Shown here piece after piece: positions 1-8,043 of a stretch of 64,000 bases of DNA. Positions within the stretch are counted from its first letter, which is position 1; each line of letters opens with the position of its first letter. The stretch covers positions 62,001 through 126,000 of the forward strand of contig PAPH01000021.1 in NCBI GenBank assembly GCA_002709005.1. The letters run 5' to 3'. The DNA is from Hyphomicrobiales bacterium. GTDB taxonomy: Bacteria; Pseudomonadota; Alphaproteobacteria; Rhizobiales; Rhizobiaceae. A program made the translations under genes and the position numbers. The notes under the pieces were generated by a model. It did not search any database. It was not told the DNA's origin and saw only the letters and a list, made by a program, of their open reading frames with translations.

Positions 1-19
1 ACTCCGCCATGCGTTTGTC

Positions 20-1651
20 CTATCGATTGGAAGCCAGATCGGCCTTCAGCATGTCCGACGCCTTTTCGGCAATCATGATCGTCGCGGCGAACGTATTGGC
101 CGAGGGGCTCGTGGGCATGACAGAGGCGTCGGCGATGGTCAAACGTTCCATACCGTGGACGCGAAGCCGCTCATCGACCACCGCGTCAGGATCGGTCGCG
201 GGTCCCATCTTCGCGGTTCCCACCAGATGCCACGACGAGACGCCGTACTGCTTGGCGAAGGCCTCGAGCTCGTCATCGCTCTGCACGTCCTTGCCCGGCA
301 ATTGCTCGTGGTCGAAATATTTCTGCATCGGTCCGGACCTGACGAGCTTGCGCGCCAGCTTGATGCCCGAGACAAGCGTCTCCAGGTCACTTCTGACCGA
401 GAGATAGTTCGGCTGAACCTTCACCTCGGCGATAGGATTGGTCGAAAGAGCATGGACATAGCCGGTGCTTGCCGGTTTGTGCGCCCAGAACCCGCAAGTC
501 ATGCCCGGATAGTCGTCCAGCATGCTGACGAAGCCGGCCTTGTAGCTCGCGGGCGAAAACACACCCTGTAGATCGGGCGTCTCCAGCCCCTCGCGCGACT
601 TGGCGAAGATGTGCACCAGCGACGGGCTCAGGGTGATGATGGATGGCAGGCCGAACAGCCAGCGCATCTGTTGCGCCCAAAGCCTAGGCGCCTTGGCGTA
701 TTCGTTGATGGTGACGGAACCGCGCGCACGGGCGACGACCCGTACCGAATAGTGATCGCGCAGATTGCGGCCGACGCCGGCTCTTTCGGAGACGACGGGC
801 ACACCGATCCGCTCAAGATCGTCTTGGCGTCCGACACCGGACAATTGCAGCAGCCGCGCGGTGTTGACAGTGCCACTCGACAGGACGACCTGGCGGCGCG
901 CTTTGAGCACCCGGCGTTCGCCCCTACCCTCGCCGGTGATGTATTCGACGCCGATCGCCCGGTTGCCATCGAACAGAACTTTGGCCGCAACGGCGCGGGT
1001 GATCAGGCGGAGATTGGGCCGCTTCAACGCCGGTTTAAGGTAGCCGCGCGCAGCAGAAACCCGTCTGCGGCCCTTGATAATACGCTGGAAATAGCCGACG
1101 CCTTCCTGATCCCCGCCATTGTAGTCCTTTGTCCGGGCCAGATCCTGCTCACCCGCACCCGAGATGAAGGCCTCGCAGATCTCGTGGATCCATTTCAATT
1201 CGGATATCTGCAGCGGACCGTCCTTGCCGCGCGCCTTGGGATCGCCCTTGCCATCGAAGGTTTCAGATCGCCTGAAATAGGGCAGGATGGATTCGTAATC
1301 CCATCCCGCATTGCCCATCTGCGCCCAGCCGTCGAAATCGGCCGGCTGGCCGCGATTGTAGATCAGTCCGTTCAGTGAACTCGAACCCCCAACGACGCGG
1401 CCCTGCAAGACGTTGATCTGGCGTCCGTTGGTATTCTCGGTCGGCTCCGTCTTGAACGGCCAGATGTAGTTCTCGTTGAAGATCATCTTGATGAAGCCGG
1501 CCGGGATGTGGATGTAGGGATGGAGATCGTCCTTCCCTGCCTCGATGACCGTCACGTTGAGGTTAGGATCCTCGGACAGCCGGGCGGCGATGACCGAGCC
1601 GGCCGCCCCTGCGCCCACGACGATAATGTCGGTTTCTTCGCTTCCATTCAT
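20..1651 (-). CDS. GMC-family FAD alcohol oxidoreductase (choline dehydrogenase-like)
   Basis: A 543-residue flavoprotein predicted to oxidise an alcohol to an aldehyde. The N-terminal dinucleotide-binding motif VVGAGAAGSVIAARL is followed by the GMC signature GRVVGGSSSLNGLIYNRG near residue 90. The C-terminus has the catalytic SSWHLVGTAKMG histidine region and the closing NTFAATIMIAEKASD segment. The start is the ATG at 1651, which places the Rossmann motif about ten residues in; the frame is open further upstream but that extension reads as non-protein. It is the last gene of a minus-strand array and starts 14 bases after the lactonase-like gene stops. An aldehyde dehydrogenase two genes upstream fits sequential alcohol-aldehyde-acid oxidation. 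The substrate is not identifiable; choline is possible but no betaine genes adjoin it here. Confidence 0.9.
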   Translation of the reverse strand: MNGSEETDIIVVGAGAAGSVIAARLSEDPNLNVTVIEAGKDDLHPYIHIPAGFIKMIFNENYIWPFKTEPTENTNGRQINVLQGRVVGGSSSLNGLIYNRGQPADFDGWAQMGNAGWDYESILPYFRRSETFDGKGDPKARGKDGPLQISELKWIHEICEAFISGAGEQDLARTKDYNGGDQEGVGYFQRIIKGRRRVSAARGYLKPALKRPNLRLITRAVAAKVLFDGNRAIGVEYITGEGRGERRVLKARRQVVLSSGTVNTARLLQLSGVGRQDDLERIGVPVVSERAGVGRNLRDHYSVRVVARARGSVTINEYAKAPRLWAQQMRWLFGLPSIITLSPSLVHIFAKSREGLETPDLQGVFSPASYKAGFVSMLDDYPGMTCGFWAHKPASTGYVHALSTNPIAEVKVQPNYLSVRSDLETLVSGIKLARKLVRSGPMQKYFDHEQLPGKDVQSDDELEAFAKQYGVSSWHLVGTAKMGPATDPDAVVDERLRVHGMERLTIADASVMPTSPSANTFAATIMIAEKASDMLKADLASNR

Positions 1652-1665
1652 GACGCTTGTACCCG

Positions 1666-2550
1666 CTAGCTGTCCGAGACGACGCTCTGATGAGCGTCCG
1701 CCACGCAAATTTCGACGATCTGGAGGCCGGTCGGTGCCTCCCGCCACGGGAACCTCTGACCCAGATGCTGTTCGTGCGCCGGGATGACGCGGCGACGATC
1801 GCCGCCTGCCGCCTGGATCATCTCGTGGATCGCGAAAACCATTTTTTCCTGGCTTCCATTGGCGAGACCCACGGGGTGGTAATAGGGATCGTCCGGATCG
1901 CCGCCGTCGAGATTGTCGAACTGGTAGATCAGGTCCCCGGCCAGCACCCAGGCATCCGAGGATTGCGTTTTGCCGTCGTTGCGCACCACGACATATTGAG
2001 ACCCCGCCGTATGGGTATCGTAGGCGGGGATAAGATCGATGCCCGGCAGCACGTCTTCCCGCGCTCCCTTCAGACAGACGAGGCGGCCGTCGCGCGCCAA
2101 TTCGACGGCACGGAGCACGTCATTGGTATCCATCGCACCCATCAGCCAGCGGAAGCGGCTATCGAGCGACATCGTCCAGACCCAGTTGGAGAGTTCCTTT
2201 TCCTGGATGTAGAACTTGGCGTTGGGAAACAGCGCCAGCCCGCCCATATGATCGAAATGCGCGTGGGTGATGAAGACATGCTCGACATCTTCCGGAGTCA
2301 ATCCGAACGGGGCGAGCACGTCGGTCGGCGAATGCCAGTTCTGGATCTTGTAGTCCCGGGTCAGGACAGCGCCGTGATCGGCGTTGTTATGGCCGACATC
2401 GACCAGGGCAACCGTATCCTTGCCGCGCACCAGAACGTATCCGAACGGCAGTTTCACAGTTCCCATATTGTGATGCCCGTACATGACGGCGCTCTTTGGA
2501 TGCTCGGCGATATAGCAATATTCGAGCACGTGGATGGAATAATCGGCCAT
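1666..2550 (-). CDS. Metallo-beta-lactamase fold hydrolase, lactonase-like
   Basis: A 294-residue MBL-fold hydrolase with the zinc motif HAHFDHMGG near residue 105 and a further metal aspartate in VLAGDLIYQF. The overall arrangement resembles N-acyl-homoserine lactone and gamma-butyrolactone lactonases (AiiA/AttM/BlcC group), an assignment from family knowledge rather than a search. The start is the ATG at 2550, preceded by a strong AGGAGG-type ribosome binding site. It lies between an unknown 179-residue protein and the GMC oxidoreductase, all co-directional. The company of aldehyde dehydrogenase and alcohol oxidase suggests opening of a lactone or ester intermediate. Quorum quenching is an alternative role that the sequence cannot exclude. 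Confidence 0.85.
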   Translation of the reverse strand: MADYSIHVLEYCYIAEHPKSAVMYGHHNMGTVKLPFGYVLVRGKDTVALVDVGHNNADHGAVLTRDYKIQNWHSPTDVLAPFGLTPEDVEHVFITHAHFDHMGGLALFPNAKFYIQEKELSNWVWTMSLDSRFRWLMGAMDTNDVLRAVELARDGRLVCLKGAREDVLPGIDLIPAYDTHTAGSQYVVVRNDGKTQSSDAWVLAGDLIYQFDNLDGGDPDDPYYHPVGLANGSQEKMVFAIHEMIQAAGGDRRRVIPAHEQHLGQRFPWREAPTGLQIVEICVADAHQSVVSDS

Positions 2551-2569
2551 CTCTTCTCCTCCCTGTTTT

Positions 2570-3109
2570 TTACTGCCGGAGCTGCGCGATCCGCTGCGCG
2601 TGATAGGCGCAACAGCCCTGCCCCAGATCCACCGTGTGAAAGCCGGCAATCAGCGCGTCGAGCTTCTTGAGCTCGTCCCAACCGGCCTGAACGGTCTTGA
2701 ATACCGCTTCCGAGTCCTCTCCCCGGACCAGATCGGACTTGCATTCGCCGAGCCTGACCGCTTCGTTCAGAAAGCTCCACGCGCGGCGAAGGTGATGTCT
2801 ATGGTGAAGTGCGTTGTCGGATACCGGCTTCAGTCCCGCGATCGACGCTTGTGCTTCCTCGAGGGCGTCCCGTGCCTTTTCGGTTAGCGCTCGATCCTGA
2901 ACGGTCCGGTCGCTTCCCGTGAGATCGAGTAAAAGCGTCCCGGTGACGAGCGAGGCGGCGTATTTTAGTGCGGCGAAGGCGCGGTTCGCATCAGCCGCAT
3001 AGGCGGCATCGATCTCCGCAGTCCCCGCCGACGCAAAATCGGCCGGCGTGCAGGCCATTTCCGCCTTTGGTTGAAATGCCTGCTTGTCATTGTTGTCGAG
3101 AAACTGCAT
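2570..3109 (-). CDS. Uncharacterised 179-residue protein of the catabolic array
   Basis: I do not recognise a family. The protein is alanine-rich and predicted largely helical, with no signal peptide or membrane segment. It contains a histidine cluster (ALHHRHHLRRAW, around residue 105) and ends in GQGCCAYHAQRIAQLRQ, a Cys-Cys-X-X-His grouping that could bind a metal or heme; that is inference only. It sits 13 bases downstream of the aldehyde dehydrogenase and 19 bases upstream of the lactonase-like gene on the same strand, so it is very probably co-transcribed and part of the same pathway. Base composition matches its neighbours. Confidence 0.75.
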   Translation of the reverse strand: MQFLDNNDKQAFQPKAEMACTPADFASAGTAEIDAAYAADANRAFAALKYAASLVTGTLLLDLTGSDRTVQDRALTEKARDALEEAQASIAGLKPVSDNALHHRHHLRRAWSFLNEAVRLGECKSDLVRGEDSEAVFKTVQAGWDELKKLDALIAGFHTVDLGQGCCAYHAQRIAQLRQ

Positions 3110-3122
3110 GGCCCCCTCCCGT

Positions 3123-4589
3123 TCAGCCGTGCTTGTGAACGATGGTCTTCACCGCAGAGAATTCGTTGATGGCTTCCATGCCCTTCTCGCGGCCGTGACC
3201 GCTTCGCTTGACGCCGCCGAATGGCAACTCGACGCCCCCGCCCGCGCCATAATTGTTCATGAACACCTGTCCGCAGCGCATCTCTCTGGCGACGCGGATC
3301 AACCGGTCGGAATCTTTGCTCCAGACGGCAGCGATCAGCCCGTAATCGGTTCCGTTTGCGAGCGCGATGGCATCGGCTTCGTCCTTGAAGCTCATCACCG
3401 CCAGAACCGGGCCGAAAACTTCGTCACGGGCGATGTTCGAGTTGCGGTTGACCGGGCCGAAAACGATCGGTGCGAAATAGAAGCCGCCCTCGGGAAGATC
3501 GTCAGGCTCGGGAACTCGGAACAGCACAGGCGCCCCGTCTTCGATCGCCGCCTGCGTTAGGCTGGTGACGCGGTCGCGCTGCTTGGCGCTGATCAGTGGC
3601 CCGCATTGGAGGTCGCGTTCATGGTGGCCGTAGGAAACTTTGGCAAAGCGGGCGGTAAGCTTGTCCGTGAATTCGTCGAGAATGCTCTCGTGAACAAGCG
3701 TCCGGCTCGAAGCGGAGCAGGTCTGCCCGGTATTCTGCAGTATACCGGACACCACGCAGTCGAGTGCTGCATCGAGGTCTGCGTCCTCGAAAATGATCTG
3801 CGGAGATTTGCCGCCCAGTTCCAGCGTACAGCCGATATGATTGGCCGCAGCCAGCTCCTGGATCTTGGTGCCCACTTCCGGCGACCCCGTAAACGAGATG
3901 AAGTCTATCCCCGCATGTCCTGCTAGCGCGCTTCCCGCCCCGTTGCCTCTGCCCGGGACCACGTTGATAACACCTGCGGGAAAGCCGGCCTCGTGGCTCA
4001 GTTCGGTCATTCTGAGGATGCTCAGGCAGGCGTCTTCGGCGGGCTTGAGGACAACCGCGTTACCGGCCGCGAGCGCGGGGCCAAGGGTACGCCCGAACTG
4101 CTGAGCCGGATAATTCCACGGAAGGATGTGGCCGGTAACGCCGAGCGGCTCACGTAGCACCATGGCCAGGTAACCCGGCTCATAGGGGATAATCTCGCCA
4201 TGAATCTTGTCGCACGCCCCAGCGTAGAACTCAAAATAGCGGGCCGCAGCCTTGATATCGCGCCTAGCCTGGGACAGCGGCTTTCCGGTATCGCGTGCCT
4301 CGATATCGGTCAACTCATCCTCGTTTTGAAGTATGAGGGCGGCGAGGCGTGCCATCATCCGGCCCCGCTCGGCAGGCGCAATGAGGCGCCAGGTTTTCTC
4401 AAAGGCGTTTCGTGCCGCGATCACGGCACGGTCAATGTCGCCAGCTGTACCGCATGCGATCGTGCCGATCACCTCGCCCGTGCTGGGCTCGATCATCTGA
4501 ATCTGCTGCCCCCCGGTCGCGGGCTGCCAGCGACCGGCGATATACAAATCGTGGAGGTGGGGGATATGTTGAATTGCAGCCTTGCCCAT
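3123..4589 (-). CDS. Aldehyde dehydrogenase (NAD(P)-dependent)
   Basis: A 488-residue member of the aldehyde dehydrogenase superfamily, of usual length. The catalytic glutamate motif LELGGKSPQIIFEDADLD and nucleophilic cysteine in NTGQTCSASSRTLV are both present, as are PWNYPAQQF and the C-terminal PFGGVKRSGHGREKG. It should oxidise an aldehyde to the carboxylate. Gene order places it directly downstream of the ABC importer ATPase (36 bases) and upstream of the unknown protein, lactonase and GMC oxidase. It resembles betaine-aldehyde and gamma-aminobutyraldehyde dehydrogenases broadly, but the substrate cannot be fixed. Confidence 0.93.
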   Translation of the reverse strand: MGKAAIQHIPHLHDLYIAGRWQPATGGQQIQMIEPSTGEVIGTIACGTAGDIDRAVIAARNAFEKTWRLIAPAERGRMMARLAALILQNEDELTDIEARDTGKPLSQARRDIKAAARYFEFYAGACDKIHGEIIPYEPGYLAMVLREPLGVTGHILPWNYPAQQFGRTLGPALAAGNAVVLKPAEDACLSILRMTELSHEAGFPAGVINVVPGRGNGAGSALAGHAGIDFISFTGSPEVGTKIQELAAANHIGCTLELGGKSPQIIFEDADLDAALDCVVSGILQNTGQTCSASSRTLVHESILDEFTDKLTARFAKVSYGHHERDLQCGPLISAKQRDRVTSLTQAAIEDGAPVLFRVPEPDDLPEGGFYFAPIVFGPVNRNSNIARDEVFGPVLAVMSFKDEADAIALANGTDYGLIAAVWSKDSDRLIRVAREMRCGQVFMNNYGAGGGVELPFGGVKRSGHGREKGMEAINEFSAVKTIVHKHG

Positions 4590-4625
4590 GGGGGGCCTCC
4601 CTGAATAGCGAATTGTTCTTGAGCT

Positions 4626-5318
4626 CTACATACCGAGGTATGCGCGTCGGATCTGATCGTCATTGGCGAGGTCGCCGGCCAGGCCGCTCGCGATGATTTT
4701 GCCGTGTTCCATCACATATGCGCGGTCTGCGAAGCGGAGCGCTGCCCTAGCGTTCTGCTCAACCATAAGCACGGTGATCCCGGCTTCGACCATCCGCTTG
4801 ATCGCCTCGAAAACCTGCGAGACGATCTTTGGCGCCAATCCCGACGAGGGCTCGTCGAAGATGCAGATTTTGGGATCGTTCTGAAGCGCGATCGCCATGG
4901 AGAGCATTTGGCGTTCGCCGCCGGAGAGGCTGGCCGCACGCATGTGTCGCTTGGCCGCGATGTTGGGGAACAGCGATTCCACATCGATCTGAGTGTTGGG
5001 CCGGCCGAGTTCCAGAGTTTCAGCCACGCTGAGCGAATTGAAGATCGGATGGTTCTGCGGCGCGAAACCGATCCCCTTCCGTGCGATCCGGTAGGGCGGC
5101 AGCCCGGTGATCGACATGCCCTCAAGCCGGACCGTACCCGCGGAGGGCTTGTAGAGACCAGCGATGATGCCGAGCAGGCTCGTCTTGCCGGCCCCGTTGG
5201 CCCCGAGGATCGACACCAGTTCGCCCTTTTTGACCTCGATCGAGATGCCGGCGAGCTTGAGCGCTCCGGCGATCCGGCTTTCGACGTTGGTGAGGGTGAG
5301 GATGGAAGTGTCACTCAT
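4626..5318 (-). CDS. livF: ABC importer ATPase, LivF type
   Basis: A 230-residue ATPase of the hydrophobic amino acid/amide uptake family. Walker A GANGAGKTS, signature SLSGGERQM, Walker B ICIFDEPSSG and the switch region VEQNARAAL are all canonical. The start overlaps the end of the fused permease-ATPase gene by 8 bases, implying translational coupling. It partners with the ATPase half of that fusion, and its intact signature motif contrasts with the degenerate one there. The transported substrate is unknown; the family takes branched-chain amino acids, amides, urea and many carboxylates. Confidence 0.92.
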   Translation of the reverse strand: MSDTSILTLTNVESRIAGALKLAGISIEVKKGELVSILGANGAGKTSLLGIIAGLYKPSAGTVRLEGMSITGLPPYRIARKGIGFAPQNHPIFNSLSVAETLELGRPNTQIDVESLFPNIAAKRHMRAASLSGGERQMLSMAIALQNDPKICIFDEPSSGLAPKIVSQVFEAIKRMVEAGITVLMVEQNARAALRFADRAYVMEHGKIIASGLAGDLANDDQIRRAYLGM

Positions 5319-7104
5319 TTCCGAGATACGCCTCTATGACAGTCGAATTTCTGGAAACCTCATCCGGCGTGCCGGTGGCGATGATGACGCCGTGGTCGAG
5401 CACGGTCAGCGTGTCGCAGAGCTCCATGACCTCGCTGAGCTTATGCTCGATGAGTAGGATCGTGTTGCCCGTCTCCTGCTGGAGCCCAGCGATCTTCCGG
5501 GACAGTTCGCGGGTCTCGGTGTCGTCCAGCCCAGCGAGCGGCTCGTCGAGAAGCAGCAATTCCGGACTGCTCGCCATTGCCATGGCGATCGACGTCAGCC
5601 GGCGCTGGTAGTGGGTGAGATCACGTCCGCGGCTGAAAGCGACATCAGTCAGATTAAAGAACGACAGGGCCCATCCAAGGTGGGTTTCCGGGACAGCGCG
5701 CCGCGACAGTTCCGCCGCGAGCAGGATGGAGTCCGCGACCGTCTGATCCTCGAAGACACGGGCGTGCTGGAAGGTCCGCGACATTCCGCGGCGCACCATC
5801 TCTCCCGGGACCGGAACCACCGGAGCACCATGCCAACGCACTGTTCCTTCGGTGACCGGCGCGACACCGGTCAGTACGTTGAAGAAGGTCGTCTTGCCGG
5901 CTCCATTCGGACCGATCAGGCCGTTGATACATCCCCGCCGGACGGACCAGTCCAGTCCGTGGAGCACCTTGAGCGCACCGAAGGCGCAGGAGGCATTCTC
6001 AAGCGCGATGATCGGCGTTGAATCCGCGCCTTGTCCTTCAGCCTGGTTCTGCCGCGCGGCCTCGGCCCGAGCGGTGGCCGCATCGACGAGAGCTAGCTCC
6101 CGGTGCGATGCAGTTCCCGACGGCGGATCGCCGACCGCCCTGCGAAAAGCAGACTTGGCGAGCGGCAAAAGCCCGTCGGGAAAAAGATAGACATAGAGGA
6201 GCAGGAAGACGCCATAGAAGACCATCGACCATTGAGCGCTGGCGCGCAGCAGTTCCGGCACGAGGGTCAGGATGATCGCGCCGATCAGCGGACCGACGAG
6301 CGTCTTTGCACCGCCGGCAAGAACCATGACCACGACGAAGACCGAAACGATGGGTGCGATATCGGACGGCGACACGCCCTGAATGAAATGTGCGCCGAAA
6401 CTGCCGCCAATGCCACCTATGCCGCTCGACAGAGCGAAGGCGAGAAGCCGGTAACGGGTGGCGGGCACGCCCAGTGAGCTTGCCAGCACCTCGTCCTCGC
6501 CCAGAACGGCCAGACCGCGACCGAACGCCGTTCCGCGCGAGCACGCATGGTAGATGGCGACGGCAAGAAACAGAACAACGAGAACGAGATAGTAATACTG
6601 GCGCGGATCGGAGAAATCGAGGCCCAGGAAGCCCGTCGGAAAGGGCAAACCGAACATGCCACTCATCCCGCCGGTCACCGAGGTCCACGCCCGAAGGATG
6701 ACGATCGCCAACTGGCTGAAAGTGAAGGTGGCGATCGCGAAGTAAAAGCCGCGCAGGCGCAGGCTGGTCAGGCCAAGCAGCACCCCGATCGCCGCGGCCA
6801 GCAATCCGCCAGCAGGCAGAGCTAGCCAAAACGGCATGCCGAGAGTGGTGGTAAGGATACCGGTCGTGTAACCGCCGATCCCGCCGAAACTCGCCTGCGC
6901 CAGCGACAGCCTTCCGGCGCGCACGACGATGGCGAGACCCGTCGCAAGGATCGCATTCACCGCCATCAAAACGAGCACGTTGAGCTGATAGGCGTTGCTC
7001 AGGACCAGCGGCGCGACGGCTAGAACAGCGGCAAGGACGAGAAGGCCGATCCTCTCGTAGTTGGCGGTGCGCTGCTGGGGCTGGATGGTTTCCCTCGTGC
7101 TCAT
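5311..7104 (-). CDS. Fused LivM permease - LivG ATPase
   Basis: A 597-residue protein joining an inner-membrane permease (about residues 15-325, eight or more hydrophobic segments) to a cytoplasmic ATPase (about 365-597). Between them lies a short alanine-, glutamate- and glutamine-rich linker. The ATPase half has Walker A GPNGAGKTT, Walker B LLLLDEPLAGLD and an H-loop histidine in LLIEHKLSEV. Its signature motif is LTHYQRR where LivG normally has LSYGQQR, so the key serine and glycine are replaced. The fusion overlaps livH upstream by 4 bases and livF downstream by 8. LivM-LivG fusions are known in this family; the altered signature may be a subfamily trait. Confidence 0.9.
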   Translation of the reverse strand: MSTRETIQPQQRTANYERIGLLVLAAVLAVAPLVLSNAYQLNVLVLMAVNAILATGLAIVVRAGRLSLAQASFGGIGGYTTGILTTTLGMPFWLALPAGGLLAAAIGVLLGLTSLRLRGFYFAIATFTFSQLAIVILRAWTSVTGGMSGMFGLPFPTGFLGLDFSDPRQYYYLVLVVLFLAVAIYHACSRGTAFGRGLAVLGEDEVLASSLGVPATRYRLLAFALSSGIGGIGGSFGAHFIQGVSPSDIAPIVSVFVVVMVLAGGAKTLVGPLIGAIILTLVPELLRASAQWSMVFYGVFLLLYVYLFPDGLLPLAKSAFRRAVGDPPSGTASHRELALVDAATARAEAARQNQAEGQGADSTPIIALENASCAFGALKVLHGLDWSVRRGCINGLIGPNGAGKTTFFNVLTGVAPVTEGTVRWHGAPVVPVPGEMVRRGMSRTFQHARVFEDQTVADSILLAAELSRRAVPETHLGWALSFFNLTDVAFSRGRDLTHYQRRLTSIAMAMASSPELLLLDEPLAGLDDTETRELSRKIAGLQQETGNTILLIEHKLSEVMELCDTLTVLDHGVIIATGTPDEVSRNSTVIEAYLGNE

Positions 7105-7964
7105 ACGACACGATCCTTGGAGCCGAAGAGCCCTTCAGGCTTGAGGGCGAGGGTGACGATGAGGAGAAGCAACGGAACCGCCGGGGCGATGGGGCTCGGC
7201 AGATAACCGTAGGAGAAAGCGGTTATGATTCCGAGCAGGAAACCGCCGACGACACAGCCGGGAATGCTGCCCAAGCCGCCGAGAATGACAACGGTCATGG
7301 CGGTGTAGAGCGCGGAATCGTCAACCGCCGGAGAAAGACTGAAGACCGGCACCAGCATGACCGCGGCAACGCCGGCGAGACCGGTGGCTAGGCCCGCCGT
7401 AAGGAGGTACTGGAATTTGGTATTGAAGCCGGCAAGCGCCGCACGCTCGGGATTGTCGGCCACCGCTCTTATGATCCGGCCCCAGCGTGTTCGGTTGACC
7501 ACCAGATACACAAGACCGACAATCAGCAGACTCGCAACCGCCGCCCAGAAACGGGAGGCTGGCAGCACCATCCCTCCAAATCGAAACGTGTCGAACGAAA
7601 CAGGGATGAAGCGGGTCTGCGAGCCCCAGGCCAGTACAGCACCGCCGCGGGCAATCAGCGCAACGCCGAGCCCGAAAATCAGCGTCGCTTCCTCGTTGCC
7701 GCGAAACCTGGAGAAACCAACTTGCTCCATTACCACGCCCATCAGGAATGCGGCTGCGAAGGCAACGACAATCGCAATCGAATTGGGAACGCCGAGCAGG
7801 TTCGACGCCCAGAACGCCGCATAGCCGCCCAGCATGTAGAGCGCGCCATAGGCAAAGTTGGCGACCCGCATCACGCCGAACATCAGGCTCAGGCCGATCG
7901 ACATGAGCGTGAACATCCCGCCGAGCATCAGGCCGTTGACGGCCTGTTGCAGAAAAAGCTGCAT
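7101..7964 (-). CDS. livH: ABC importer permease, LivH type
   Basis: A 287-residue integral membrane permease of the LivH family. The opening QQAVNGLMLGGMFTLMSIGLSLMFGVMRVANFAYGAL and the conserved loop DNPERAALAGFN are typical, as is the C-terminal GGLGSIPGCVVGG. About eight membrane segments are expected. It follows the solute-binding protein gene after 79 bases containing a strong hairpin (7994-8023), and its stop overlaps the start of the LivM-LivG fusion (ATGA). Confidence 0.93.
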   Translation of the reverse strand: MQLFLQQAVNGLMLGGMFTLMSIGLSLMFGVMRVANFAYGALYMLGGYAAFWASNLLGVPNSIAIVVAFAAAFLMGVVMEQVGFSRFRGNEEATLIFGLGVALIARGGAVLAWGSQTRFIPVSFDTFRFGGMVLPASRFWAAVASLLIVGLVYLVVNRTRWGRIIRAVADNPERAALAGFNTKFQYLLTAGLATGLAGVAAVMLVPVFSLSPAVDDSALYTAMTVVILGGLGSIPGCVVGGFLLGIITAFSYGYLPSPIAPAVPLLLLIVTLALKPEGLFGSKDRVV

Positions 7965-7993
7965 CGACTCCTCCCGATTGCAAAATCCGGTTG

Positions 7994-8023
7994 GCCGGTC
8001 CGGTCAGACAAGACCGAACCGGC
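7994..8023 (-). other. Intercistronic hairpin between solute-binding protein and livH
   Basis: A 12-base arm (7994-8005) pairs with 8012-8023 with a single G-U type mismatch and a 6-base loop. No U-tract follows on the minus strand, so it looks like an mRNA-stabilising or attenuating hairpin rather than a full terminator. Confidence 0.7.
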
Positions 8024-8043
8024 GTTTCGCAATGGCCGAGCTG

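Noticed and set aside
7794-8023. Full intrinsic terminator after the LIV binding-protein gene
   Set aside because: The stem is strong but no U-tract follows, and the downstream permease genes need to be transcribed from the same operon.
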